Positions 1-5,213 of a stretch of 7,111 nt of DNA are shown piece by piece; position 1 is the first letter of the stretch, and each line of letters begins with the position of its first letter. The stretch lies in the NCBI GenBank assembly GCA_937942205.1, contig CALDFO010000349.1, forward strand, positions 1 through 7,111, written 5' to 3'. Origin of the DNA: an uncultured Alphaproteobacteria bacterium (GTDB lineage: Bacteria > Pseudomonadota > Alphaproteobacteria > Micropepsales > Micropepsaceae). Made by a program: the position numbers and the translations under genes. Under the pieces are notes generated by a model. It saw nothing but the letters and a program-made list of their open reading frames with translations, was not told where the DNA came from and searched no databases.

Positions 1-168
1 ATAGGCCTTGCGGTCCACGCCCTCGGGCGGAACCGTGGGGTCCAGCCGGTAAGGCCGCCACTTGACGTCGAAGTCGATGCCGGGCCACATGTCCATCGCC
101 CGCGCCAGGCGGCGCTTGGCGATGAAACACCAGGGACAGACGGTGTCGGAGATCACGTCGATTTGCAT
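1..168 (-). CDS. DsbA/FrnE-family thioredoxin-fold oxidoreductase, N-terminal part (cut by window edge)
   Basis: Only the first 56 codons are present; the gene continues beyond the left edge. The translation starts MQIDVISDTVCPWCFIAKRR and contains a CPWC motif at residues 11-14, directly after the first beta strand, followed by a basic helix (AKRRLARAM) and then a second strand ending in WRPYRLDP. This arrangement is typical of the DsbA-like FrnE and 2-hydroxychromene-2-carboxylate isomerase group, in which CPWC is a redox or substrate-binding site. There is no signal peptide, which fits cytoplasmic FrnE-type proteins rather than periplasmic DsbA. The start ATG (complement of 166-168) has a weak AGG about nine bases upstream. 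It is the last visible gene of the minus-strand run erpA-xthA-exported protein. The exact substrate cannot be told from this fragment. Confidence 0.85.
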   Translation of the reverse strand, partial: MQIDVISDTVCPWCFIAKRRLARAMDMWPGIDFDVKWRPYRLDPTVPPEGVDRKAY

Positions 169-186
169 GGCGCTTTACCTGAATAA

Positions 187-200
187 GGGCGGAGACGCCC
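187..200 (-). terminator. Small GC hairpin, possible weak terminator or attenuator
   Basis: GGGCG (187-191) and CGCCC (196-200) form a perfect five-pair stem with a GAGA loop. Read on the minus strand the stem is followed by TTATT. It lies in the 41-base gap between the stop of the small exported protein and the start of the DsbA-like gene. The stem is short and the T run is interrupted, so termination would be partial at best. Confidence 0.3.
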
Positions 201-209
201 ATCACTATA

Positions 210-575
210 TCAGCGCAGAACCTGGCTGGTCAGTTCATTGGCTTCGGCCAGGGTGTTGACCGAGGTCACCTTGGACGCGGCGCGGATCTCCAGGCTGGCG
301 GTCACCGGCACCAGCGACTGGATCACCACCATGTCGGCGGGCGGGGGCAAGGCGACGAACTCCAGCGTCACCGAGCGAGCATCCTTGCGGACGATCTGTA
401 GCCGGGCATTCTTCCAGCCGCCGCTGGACACCGCGCCATTGGCCTGCACCGACAGGGTGTTGCCCTTCCAGGTGGCGATCACACTGTCCACCTTGTAGAC
501 GCGCTTGTCGCCGGCAAGGGCCGGCGCGGTCAGGCAGAGCAGGGCGGCGATGCTGACGGCGAGAGCGCGGATCAT
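210..575 (-). CDS. Small exported protein of unknown function
   Basis: A 121-residue protein that I do not recognise. Residues 1-21 form a clear Sec signal peptide: MIRA, a hydrophobic core, then the ALA|G cleavage motif, giving a mature protein of about 100 residues starting at Gly22. The mature part alternates short polar and hydrophobic stretches (VIATWKGNTLSVQANGAVSSGGW, split here at about residues 32-54), suggesting a small beta-rich periplasmic domain. It has no cysteine after the signal, no transmembrane segment and no known catalytic motif. Cys14 lies in the signal core but is preceded by Leu-Leu and followed by Leu, so it is not a convincing lipobox. The frame has normal GC-rich codon use, and the gene lies 49 bases downstream of xthA on the same strand, which supports it as a real operon member. 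The ribosome-binding site is poor. Confidence 0.8.
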   Translation of the reverse strand: MIRALAVSIAALLCLTAPALAGDKRVYKVDSVIATWKGNTLSVQANGAVSSGGWKNARLQIVRKDARSVTLEFVALPPPADMVVIQSLVPVTASLEIRAASKVTSVNTLAEANELTSQVLR

Positions 576-624
576 GGGGTGGCGGACTATCGGCTGATTG
601 CGGCGCGGATATGGCGGATGCCGG

Positions 625-1425
625 TCACACCGTCATCTCCACCCAGACCGGCACATGGTCCGACGGCTTTTCGCCCGCGCCGCGCACGTCGCGGTCGATG
701 CCGCTGCCGGTCAGCCGGTCGGTGGCCTGCGGCGACAGCAGCAGATGGTCGATGCGGATGCCGTTGTCGCGTTCCCAGGAGCCGAAATAATCCCAGAAGC
801 TGTAATGGCCGCCTTCCGGATGCAGGGCGCGGAAGGCGTCGGTATAGCCCAGATTTTCGATCCGCCGCAGCGCCGCCTGGGACTCCGGCTGGAACAGCGC
901 GTCCTTCAGCCAGGCTTTGGGGTTCCTGGCGTCCTTGTCCTGCGGGATGATGTTGTAATCGCCCATCAGCACCACCGGCTCCTCCAACGCCAGAAGGCTC
1001 TTGGCGTGCACGCGCAACCGTTCCAGCCAGGCCAGCTTGTAATCGAATTTCGGTCCCGGCCAGGGATTGCCGTTGGGCGCATAGATCGAGGCGACGCGCA
1101 CGATCCCGGATTTTCCGCTGATCACCGCTTCCAGATAGCGGGCGTGGTCATCGCTTATTCCATTGGAAGGGGCGTCACCGCCCGGCAGGCGCGGGGTGAC
1201 ATCCTCCATCGGATATTTCGACAGCAGGGCGACGCCGTTATAGCTTTTCTGTCCGTGTACGGCGCAGGCATAGCCCAGCGATTCAAAAGCCTCGCGCGGG
1301 AAGCCTTCGTCCACGGTCTTGATTTCCTGCAAGGCCACCACATCGGGCTGGGCCTGTTTCAGCCAGGCCAGGGCGGGCTCCAGCCGCGCCTTCACCGAGT
1401 TGACGTTCCAGGTGGCGATCTTCAT
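625..1425 (-). CDS. xthA: Exodeoxyribonuclease III (AP endonuclease)
   Basis: A 266-residue protein, full length for the ExoIII/AP endonuclease family (E. coli XthA is 268). These enzymes cut DNA at abasic sites and trim 3' ends during base excision repair in the cytoplasm. All expected active-site blocks are visible: WNVNS with Asn7, LQEIK with metal-binding Glu34, IYAPNG with Tyr115, GDYNI with Asp156 and Asn158, RIDHLL with Asp226, and the C-terminal PSDHVPVW with Asp256 and His257. The start ATG (complement of 1423-1425) begins with the family-typical MKIATWNVNS, so the start is secure. It lies only five bases after the erpA-type stop on the same strand, which suggests co-transcription and possibly translational coupling, since no strong ribosome-binding site is seen. 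Catalytic residue roles are inferred by alignment from memory to the E. coli enzyme. Confidence 0.97.
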   Translation of the reverse strand: MKIATWNVNSVKARLEPALAWLKQAQPDVVALQEIKTVDEGFPREAFESLGYACAVHGQKSYNGVALLSKYPMEDVTPRLPGGDAPSNGISDDHARYLEAVISGKSGIVRVASIYAPNGNPWPGPKFDYKLAWLERLRVHAKSLLALEEPVVLMGDYNIIPQDKDARNPKAWLKDALFQPESQAALRRIENLGYTDAFRALHPEGGHYSFWDYFGSWERDNGIRIDHLLLSPQATDRLTGSGIDRDVRGAGEKPSDHVPVWVEMTV

Positions 1426-1430
1426 CCGGC

Positions 1431-1787
1431 TCAGACGGTGAAGCTGGTGCCGCAGCCGCAGGAGGCAGTGGCGTTGGGATTGTTGATCTTGAACGACTGG
1501 CCGATCAGGTCGTCGGCGAAGTCGATTTCCGCCCCGGCCAGGAAATCCAGCGACACCGGATCGATCAGCACCCGGGCGCCGTCCTTTTCCAGCACCAGGT
1601 CTTCGTCGAGCTGGGCGTCGTCCAGCGCGAAATTGTACTGAAAGCCCGAACAGCCGCCGCCGGTCACGGCCACCCGCAAGGCGCTGGGGTGGGCCTCGGC
1701 TTTCAGGATATCGGCGATGCGCCGGGCGGCGCGGTCCGAAAGGGTGACCGGCATCGCGGTGGCGGGGGAAGCGGGCATGTCGGGCAT
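1431..1787 (-). CDS. erpA: A-type iron-sulfur cluster carrier/insertion protein (ErpA/IscA family)
   Basis: A 118-residue protein of the HesB/IscA/ErpA family, which carries Fe-S clusters to apo-enzymes. The core begins near residue 13 (PVTLSDRAARRIADIL). The three conserved cysteines are present: Cys46 in GGGCSGFQY, and Cys110 and Cys112 in ASCGCGTSF near the C-terminus. A reading frame without stops extends far upstream but runs antisense to dgt and is not credible there. Three in-frame ATG starts are possible: complement of 1785-1787, 1776-1778 and 1752-1754. I chose the first because AAGAG lies five bases upstream; the last would give the minimal family-length protein. It heads the minus-strand run with xthA and is divergent from dgt. 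The symbol erpA is preferred over iscA because no isc/suf genes adjoin and because of the alphaproteobacterial neighbourhood, but the family members are hard to separate by sequence. Confidence 0.92.
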   Translation of the reverse strand: MPDMPASPATAMPVTLSDRAARRIADILKAEAHPSALRVAVTGGGCSGFQYNFALDDAQLDEDLVLEKDGARVLIDPVSLDFLAGAEIDFADDLIGQSFKINNPNATASCGCGTSFTV

Positions 1788-1832
1788 GGGAACTCTTGTA
1801 CTTCGGGGCGTTCCCTCTATGTAGTCCTCAGC
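1788..1832. promoter_or_regulatory. Divergent erpA / dgt intergenic region with weak candidate promoters
   Basis: Only 45 bases separate the two divergent start codons, so both promoters must lie here or overlap the coding ends. On the plus strand TTGTAC (1796-1801) and TATGTA (1818-1823) are 16 bases apart and would start transcription a few bases before the dgt ATG at 1833, which has no Shine-Dalgarno sequence. On the minus strand TTGGTT (inside the dgt 5' end, near 1842-1847) and TACATA (complement of 1818-1823) are 17 bases apart. Each hexamer matches the consensus at only about half its positions, so the exact boxes are uncertain. The presence of promoters is inferred mainly from gene layout. 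Confidence 0.4.
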
Positions 1833-3170
1833 ATGGCCGAAACCAACACCCCTGATATGCCCGCCCGTATGCCCGCCGGGCGGCTGCTGGGCCCGGTGGT
1901 CAGCCCGCCCTGGCCCCACGCGCCCTATGCGGCGCGGCCCCAGACCAGCCGGGGCCGCCTTTATCCCGAAACCGAGAGCGCCACGCGCTCCTGCTACAAC
2001 CGCGACCGCGACCGCATCATCTATTCCACCGCTTTCCGCCGCCTCAAGCACAAGACCCAGGTCTTTGTGCAGCATGAGGGCGACTATTACCGCACCCGCC
2101 TGACCCATTCGCTGGAAGTGGCGCAACTGGCGCGCAGCCTGGCGCGCACTCTCCAGGCCGACGAAGACCTGGCCGAGACGGTGGCGCTGGCGCATGACCT
2201 GGGCCATACGCCTTTCGGCCATGCGGGCGAAACCGCGCTGGACGCCGTCACCCGCGACATCGGCGGCTTCGACCACAATGCCCATGCCTTGCGGCTGGTG
2301 ACCAAGCTGGAGCACCGCTATGCCGATTTCGACGGCCTCAACCTGACCTGGGAGACGCTGGAAGGACTGGTCAAGCATAACGGGCCTTTATTGACCCCCT
2401 CCACTTTGAATGACCCCCTCCGGTTTCAGCTTCCGCTCGGCTCGGTTCCGCTCGCCTCGCACGCTGAAACCACCTCCCCCTCTGCGGCTTCGCCGGAGGG
2501 GGAGGCGGACCTGCGATTGCCCGGTCCCATCGCGTCCTTCGATGCCCGCTGGCCGCTGGAGCTGGCGAGTTGGCCGGGGTTGGAGGCCCAATTGGCGGCG
2601 CTGGCCGACGACATCGCCTATGTCAGCCATGACATCGACGACGGGCTGCGCGCCGGGATCCTCACCATCGCCGAGATCGCCGAGGCGCCGCTGGTCGGCG
2701 CGCATGTGAAAGGCGTGCTGGCCCGTCATCCGGGTCTGGAACTGTCGCGCTTCATCGGCGAGATGATCCGTACCCTGATGAGCGAACTGATGGAGGATGT
2801 GCTGGCCACCACCCGCGCCAATCTGGCGGCGCGCGATTTCCCCGACGCGGCGGCCTTGCGCGCGGCGGGGCAGGGCATGGCGGCTTTTTCCCCGGCGCTG
2901 CTGGCGCGACTCAAGGCGCTCAAGGCGTTCCAGATGCAGAAGATGTATCGCCATCCGCGCGTGGTGACCTCGATGACCCGCGCCCAGGCGGTTGTGACCG
3001 ACCTGTTTGAGGCCTTTGTCGCCGATCCGGGCCTTTTGCCCCCCGACTGGGCCGCCGCCGCCGGCAAGGCGGTGCCGGGAACCGTGGCGCGCGATTACAT
3101 TGCGGGCATGACAGACCGCTATGCGCTGGCCGAATATGCCCGCGTCTTTTCCACGGAAATCCAGCTTTAG
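1833..3170 (+). CDS. dgt: Deoxyguanosinetriphosphate triphosphohydrolase-like protein (HD domain dNTPase)
   Basis: A 445-residue cytoplasmic enzyme of the dGTPase family, which hydrolyses dNTPs to the nucleoside and triphosphate and so tunes nucleotide pools. Family blocks in order: SRGRLYPE (39-46), RDRDRIIYSTAFRRLKHKTQ (57-76), RTRLTHSLEVAQ with His92 (88-99), ALAHDLGHTPFGHAGE with the HD pair His121-Asp122 (119-134), GGFDHNAHALR (144-154), and ADDIAYVSHDIDDGL with the later metal-ligand Asp (258-272). The ATG at 1833 gives an N-terminal extension of about 30 Pro/Ala-rich residues before the conserved part; it has no clear ribosome-binding site, and later ATGs (1857, 1869) are no better. 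The striking oddity is at about residues 188-230, between KHNGPLL and PGPIASFDARWPLEL: a low-complexity Pro/Ser/Leu insert encoded by palindromic repeat DNA, where relatives have a short linker. The frame is intact and all catalytic residues are kept, so the enzyme is probably active. Confidence 0.96.
   Translation: MAETNTPDMPARMPAGRLLGPVVSPPWPHAPYAARPQTSRGRLYPETESATRSCYNRDRDRIIYSTAFRRLKHKTQVFVQHEGDYYRTRLTHSLEVAQLARSLARTLQADEDLAETVALAHDLGHTPFGHAGETALDAVTRDIGGFDHNAHALRLVTKLEHRYADFDGLNLTWETLEGLVKHNGPLLTPSTLNDPLRFQLPLGSVPLASHAETTSPSAASPEGEADLRLPGPIASFDARWPLELASWPGLEAQLAALADDIAYVSHDIDDGLRAGILTIAEIAEAPLVGAHVKGVLARHPGLELSRFIGEMIRTLMSELMEDVLATTRANLAARDFPDAAALRAAGQGMAAFSPALLARLKALKAFQMQKMYRHPRVVTSMTRAQAVVTDLFEAFVADPGLLPPDWAAAAGKAVPGTVARDYIAGMTDRYALAEYARVFSTEIQL
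2392..2421. repeat. Short direct repeat at the left edge of the dgt insert
   Basis: TGACCCCCTCC occurs at 2392-2402 and again at 2411-2421, separated by ACTTTGAA. It sits exactly where the dgt protein leaves the conserved KHNGPLL block, so it may mark a junction or a duplicated end of the inserted repeat DNA. Inside the coding frame it is read as LTPSTLNDPL. Confidence 0.6.
2422..2471. repeat. Inverted repeat 1 inside dgt
   Basis: GGTTTCAGC (2422-2430) and GCTGAAACC (2463-2471) are a perfect nine-base inverted repeat with a 32-base centre rich in CTCGG and CCGCTCGC motifs. The segment is read in frame in dgt (about residues 197-213). Such a composite stem is unusual in coding DNA and resembles an intergenic palindromic repeat element. 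Confidence 0.75.
2473..2505. repeat. Strong GC hairpin (inverted repeat 2) inside dgt
   Basis: CCTCCCCCTC (2473-2482) and GAGGGGGAGG (2496-2505) are perfect ten-base arms. Inside them CGGC (2485-2488) pairs with GCCG (2492-2495) around a TTC loop, leaving only TG (2483-2484) unpaired. The total is 14 pairs, almost all G:C, in 33 bases. It codes for TSPSAASPEGE within dgt. Hairpins of this form are typical of extragenic palindromic repeats, so this is probably the second half of the same inserted element as inverted repeat 1. Confidence 0.8.
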
Positions 3171-3172
3171 AG

Positions 3173-3200
3173 TCCTCCCCCGCCGGCGAAGGGCGGAGGA
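3173..3200 (+). terminator. GC hairpin directly after dgt (terminator-like or repeat remnant)
   Basis: TCCTCC (3173-3178) pairs with GGAGGA (3195-3200), extended by CCC (3179-3181) with GGG (3191-3193) and one bulged C at 3194. It starts two bases after the dgt stop. There is no T tract, so it is not a classical intrinsic terminator. It could stabilise the mRNA 3' end, or be another copy of the pyrimidine/purine-armed palindrome class found inside dgt. Confidence 0.35.
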
Positions 3201-3226
3201 GATGCGTATTCGCCTCATGATTCGCA

Positions 3227-3251
3227 CCGCGGCAGGTGCTAACCTGCGCGG
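3227..3251 (+). promoter_or_regulatory. Stem-loop in the leader of the SPOR-domain gene
   Basis: CCGC (3227-3230) and GCAGGT (3232-3237) pair with ACCTGC (3242-3247) and GCGG (3248-3251), with a GCTA loop and one bulged G at 3231: ten pairs in all. It ends 22 bases before the preferred TTG start at 3274. It may protect the transcript, influence translation, or act in termination after dgt; no T run follows. It also argues that this stretch is untranslated leader rather than coding. Confidence 0.4.
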
Positions 3252-3273
3252 GCAAGATTCGGGAACTATCGCC

Positions 3274-4173
3274 TTGGCCAATTACGAGCGCCGCGTCTAC
3301 GAACCCAGCGACGAAGTGCGGGTGTTCGACGGCTCCGAGGAAGACGACGACGTCGAAGGCTCGCGCCTGCCGCTGCTGATCGTGCTGGCGCTGCTGGTGC
3401 TGGCGATGTTCGCGGGCGTGGTGTGGCTGGCCTATACCCAGGGTGTGGCGCGCGGCCGGACCGAGACGCCGGTGCTGGCCGCCGCCCAGGGGCCGGAAAA
3501 GGTCGCGCCACAACAGGCGGGCGGCAGCACGGTTCCCTATCAGGGGTTCAAGATCTACGAACAGCCCGCGCCGCAGGACGATATGGCCGAGGAGCCGGTC
3601 GCCGCGCCCAAGCCGGTGGCGGAAGCGCCCAAACCCGCGCCCGTCGCGGAACCGCCCGCTGCGGCGACACCGGCCAAGCCGGTGGCTCCGGCTCCGCAAC
3701 CGGCGCCTGTGCAAACACCCGTACAGGCCCCTGTGCAGGCGATGAAGCCCGCCCCGGCGGCGGCCAAGCCGGTCCCGCCTCCCGCCGCGCCGCCCAAGAC
3801 CGTGGCCGCGCTGATCCAGCAGGCGACGCCCGCGCCGGCCGCCTCCACCGGTCCGGCCACCGGCGCGCCCCGCCAGCTTGTCCCGGCCAGCCCGGCCACG
3901 CCCGCCGCCAAACCGGCCGCGACCGGCGGCGGCTATGCCCTCCAGATCGGCGCGTTCAAGAGCCAGGCCGAGGCCGATGCCGCCTGGCGCGCCTATAAGG
4001 GCAAACATGCCGCCCTGCTGTCGGGCTATGGCCCGGATGTGCAGCAGGCCGACCTGGGCGAGAAGGGCACCTGGTACCGCCTGCGGATCGCCGGGTTCGC
4101 CGACCGCGAGGTGGCCTCCGCCCTCTGCGACCGGCTGAAGGCCGATGGCGGCGGCTGCTTCCTGGGCCGATAG
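3274..4173 (+). CDS. Membrane-anchored SPOR-domain protein
   Basis: A bitopic inner-membrane protein with a periplasmic peptidoglycan-binding SPOR domain, of the kind that recognises denuded glycan at the septum. With the TTG start it has 299 residues: an acidic cytoplasmic head (MANYERRVYEPSDEVRVF... then EEDDD, 1-30), one transmembrane helix (LPLLIVLALLVLAMFAGVVW, 32-51), a long Pro/Ala/Val-rich linker with PVQ-type repeats (about 60-217), and the SPOR domain at 218-299 (YALQIGAFKSQAEADAAW ... WYRLRIAGF ... GGGCFLGR). I chose TTG at 3274 because the ANYERRVYEPS segment resembles the usual family start, with GGGA (3261-3264) nine bases upstream. ATG starts at 3202 or 3217 would add 19-24 residues covering a strong hairpin, with badly spaced ribosome-binding sites. 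It lies 26 bases before nagZ. The domain call is firm; the start is less so. Confidence 0.88.
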   Translation: MANYERRVYEPSDEVRVFDGSEEDDDVEGSRLPLLIVLALLVLAMFAGVVWLAYTQGVARGRTETPVLAAAQGPEKVAPQQAGGSTVPYQGFKIYEQPAPQDDMAEEPVAAPKPVAEAPKPAPVAEPPAAATPAKPVAPAPQPAPVQTPVQAPVQAMKPAPAAAKPVPPPAAPPKTVAALIQQATPAPAASTGPATGAPRQLVPASPATPAAKPAATGGGYALQIGAFKSQAEADAAWRAYKGKHAALLSGYGPDVQQADLGEKGTWYRLRIAGFADREVASALCDRLKADGGGCFLGR

Positions 4174-4199
4174 AAACCTCAGCCGGAAAACGGAGCTTC

Positions 4200-5213
4200 A
4201 TGCGCTCGCGGGCGATTTACGGATGTGCCGGCGCCACCCTGTCGGCGGCGGAACGCGATTTCTTCCGCGACACGCGGCCCTGGGGCTTCATCCTCTTCGC
4301 GCGAAACATCAATAATCCGGTGCAAGTCCGTGCACTGGTTGAGGAATTACGGTCCACGGTAGGCGATGTTGCCGCCCCCGTCCTGATCGACCAGGAAGGC
4401 GGGCGGGTGGCCCGGCTCAAGCCGCCCCATTGGGGTGTCCGGCCCCCGGCGGCGGTGTTCGGGGCGCTGTACCGGACCGATCCGGAGGCGGCCCGCGAAG
4501 CCACCTATCTCAACGCCCGGCTGATCGCCCATGACCTGGCCGGGCTGGGCATCAATGTGGACTGCCTGCCGGTGCTGGACGTGCCGGTGGAAGGCGCTCA
4601 TGACATCATCGGCGACCGGGCCTTCGCCCGCGATCCGGCCACCATCATCGACCTGGGCAAGGCCCAGATCGAGGGCCTGCTGGACGGGGGTGTCCTGCCG
4701 GTGATGAAGCATATCCCCGGCCACGGCCGGGCGGGAGCCGACAGCCACCTGGCGCTGCCCCGGGTGGATGCGTCCGCCGAAACCCTGTCGGCCAGCGATT
4801 TTGTGACCTTTCGCAGCCTTGACCAGTGCCCCATCGCGATGACAGCGCATGTCGTCTATGAGTCGATTGATCCACAGCGTCCTTGCACCACCAGCCCCAA
4901 AGTCATTCGGGATGTGATACGCGGTGAGATAGGATTTGACGGTCTTTTGATGTCGGACGACCTTTCCATGAAGGCGCTCGACGGACCCCTGTCGGTGCGT
5001 GCCAGGGCGGCCCTTTTCGCGGGCTGCGACCTGGCGCTCCACTGCAACGGCGAACTGGACGAGATGCGCGACGTGGCGTCGGAAGTGAAGGAACTGGACG
5101 GACCGGCGCTGACCCGCAGCGCGCGGGCGCTGGCTCATCTGCGCGCGCCGGGCGGCTTCGACGCCGCTGCCGCCCGGGCCCGTCTGGCGCAGCTGTTGGA
5201 GGTGGGCGCATGA
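4200..5213 (+). CDS. nagZ: Beta-N-acetylglucosaminidase NagZ (glycoside hydrolase family 3)
   Basis: A 337-residue cytoplasmic GH3 enzyme that removes N-acetylglucosamine from anhydromuropeptides during peptidoglycan recycling. Diagnostic motifs: GFILFARNI (29-37), LIDQEGGRVARL (62-73), the DCLPVLDVP block (121-129), KHIPGHGRAGADSHLALP (170-187) with the catalytic His/Asp pair of the mobile loop (Asp181, His183), and MSDDLSMKAL (251-260), whose first Asp (253) is the expected nucleophile. The length fits the family. There is no signal peptide, as expected. GGAG at 4192-4195 precedes the ATG by four bases. The stop codon overlaps the scpA start (ATGA), so the two are translationally coupled. 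Codon use is patchy: 4315-4375 and 4835-4955 hold codons such as TTA, ATA, GGA and CTT that are rare elsewhere here, yet the conserved motifs continue through these stretches. Confidence 0.96.
   Translation: MRSRAIYGCAGATLSAAERDFFRDTRPWGFILFARNINNPVQVRALVEELRSTVGDVAAPVLIDQEGGRVARLKPPHWGVRPPAAVFGALYRTDPEAAREATYLNARLIAHDLAGLGINVDCLPVLDVPVEGAHDIIGDRAFARDPATIIDLGKAQIEGLLDGGVLPVMKHIPGHGRAGADSHLALPRVDASAETLSASDFVTFRSLDQCPIAMTAHVVYESIDPQRPCTTSPKVIRDVIRGEIGFDGLLMSDDLSMKALDGPLSVRARAALFAGCDLALHCNGELDEMRDVASEVKELDGPALTRSARALAHLRAPGGFDAAAARARLAQLLEVGA
5198..5213 (+). promoter_or_regulatory. scpA ribosome-binding site and nagZ/scpA stop-start overlap
   Basis: GGAGG (5198-5202) lies seven bases before the scpA ATG (5210-5212), inside the nagZ 3' end. 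The nagZ TGA (5211-5213) shares the sequence ATGA with that start. This fixes the scpA start and indicates coupled translation. Confidence 0.85.

Noticed and set aside
534..575. Lipoprotein signal for the small exported protein (Cys14)
   Set aside because: The residues around Cys14 (ALLCL) do not form a lipobox, while a good signal peptidase I site (ALA|G) follows at residue 21.
598..1641. Long plus-strand open frame (347 codons) opposite xthA and erpA
   Set aside because: It is antisense to two genes with clear family motifs and yields an Arg/Gly/Gln-rich product without recognisable domains; a GC-bias shadow.
1788..2378. Upstream extension of the erpA frame to give a 315-residue protein
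   Set aside because: The extra part runs antisense to the conserved HD domain of dgt; A-type carriers are about 105-120 residues long, and a start at 1787 fits.
2388..4008. Long minus-strand frames opposite dgt and the SPOR gene (297 and 362 codons)
   Set aside because: Their products are Arg/Gly/His-rich low-complexity strings, mirror images of GC-rich codons on the other strand; no start signals or motifs.
4936..4964. TTGACG hexamer in nagZ as an internal promoter for scpAB
   Set aside because: No -10-like box lies 16-18 bases downstream, and the hexamer is part of the conserved GFDGLLMSDD coding block.
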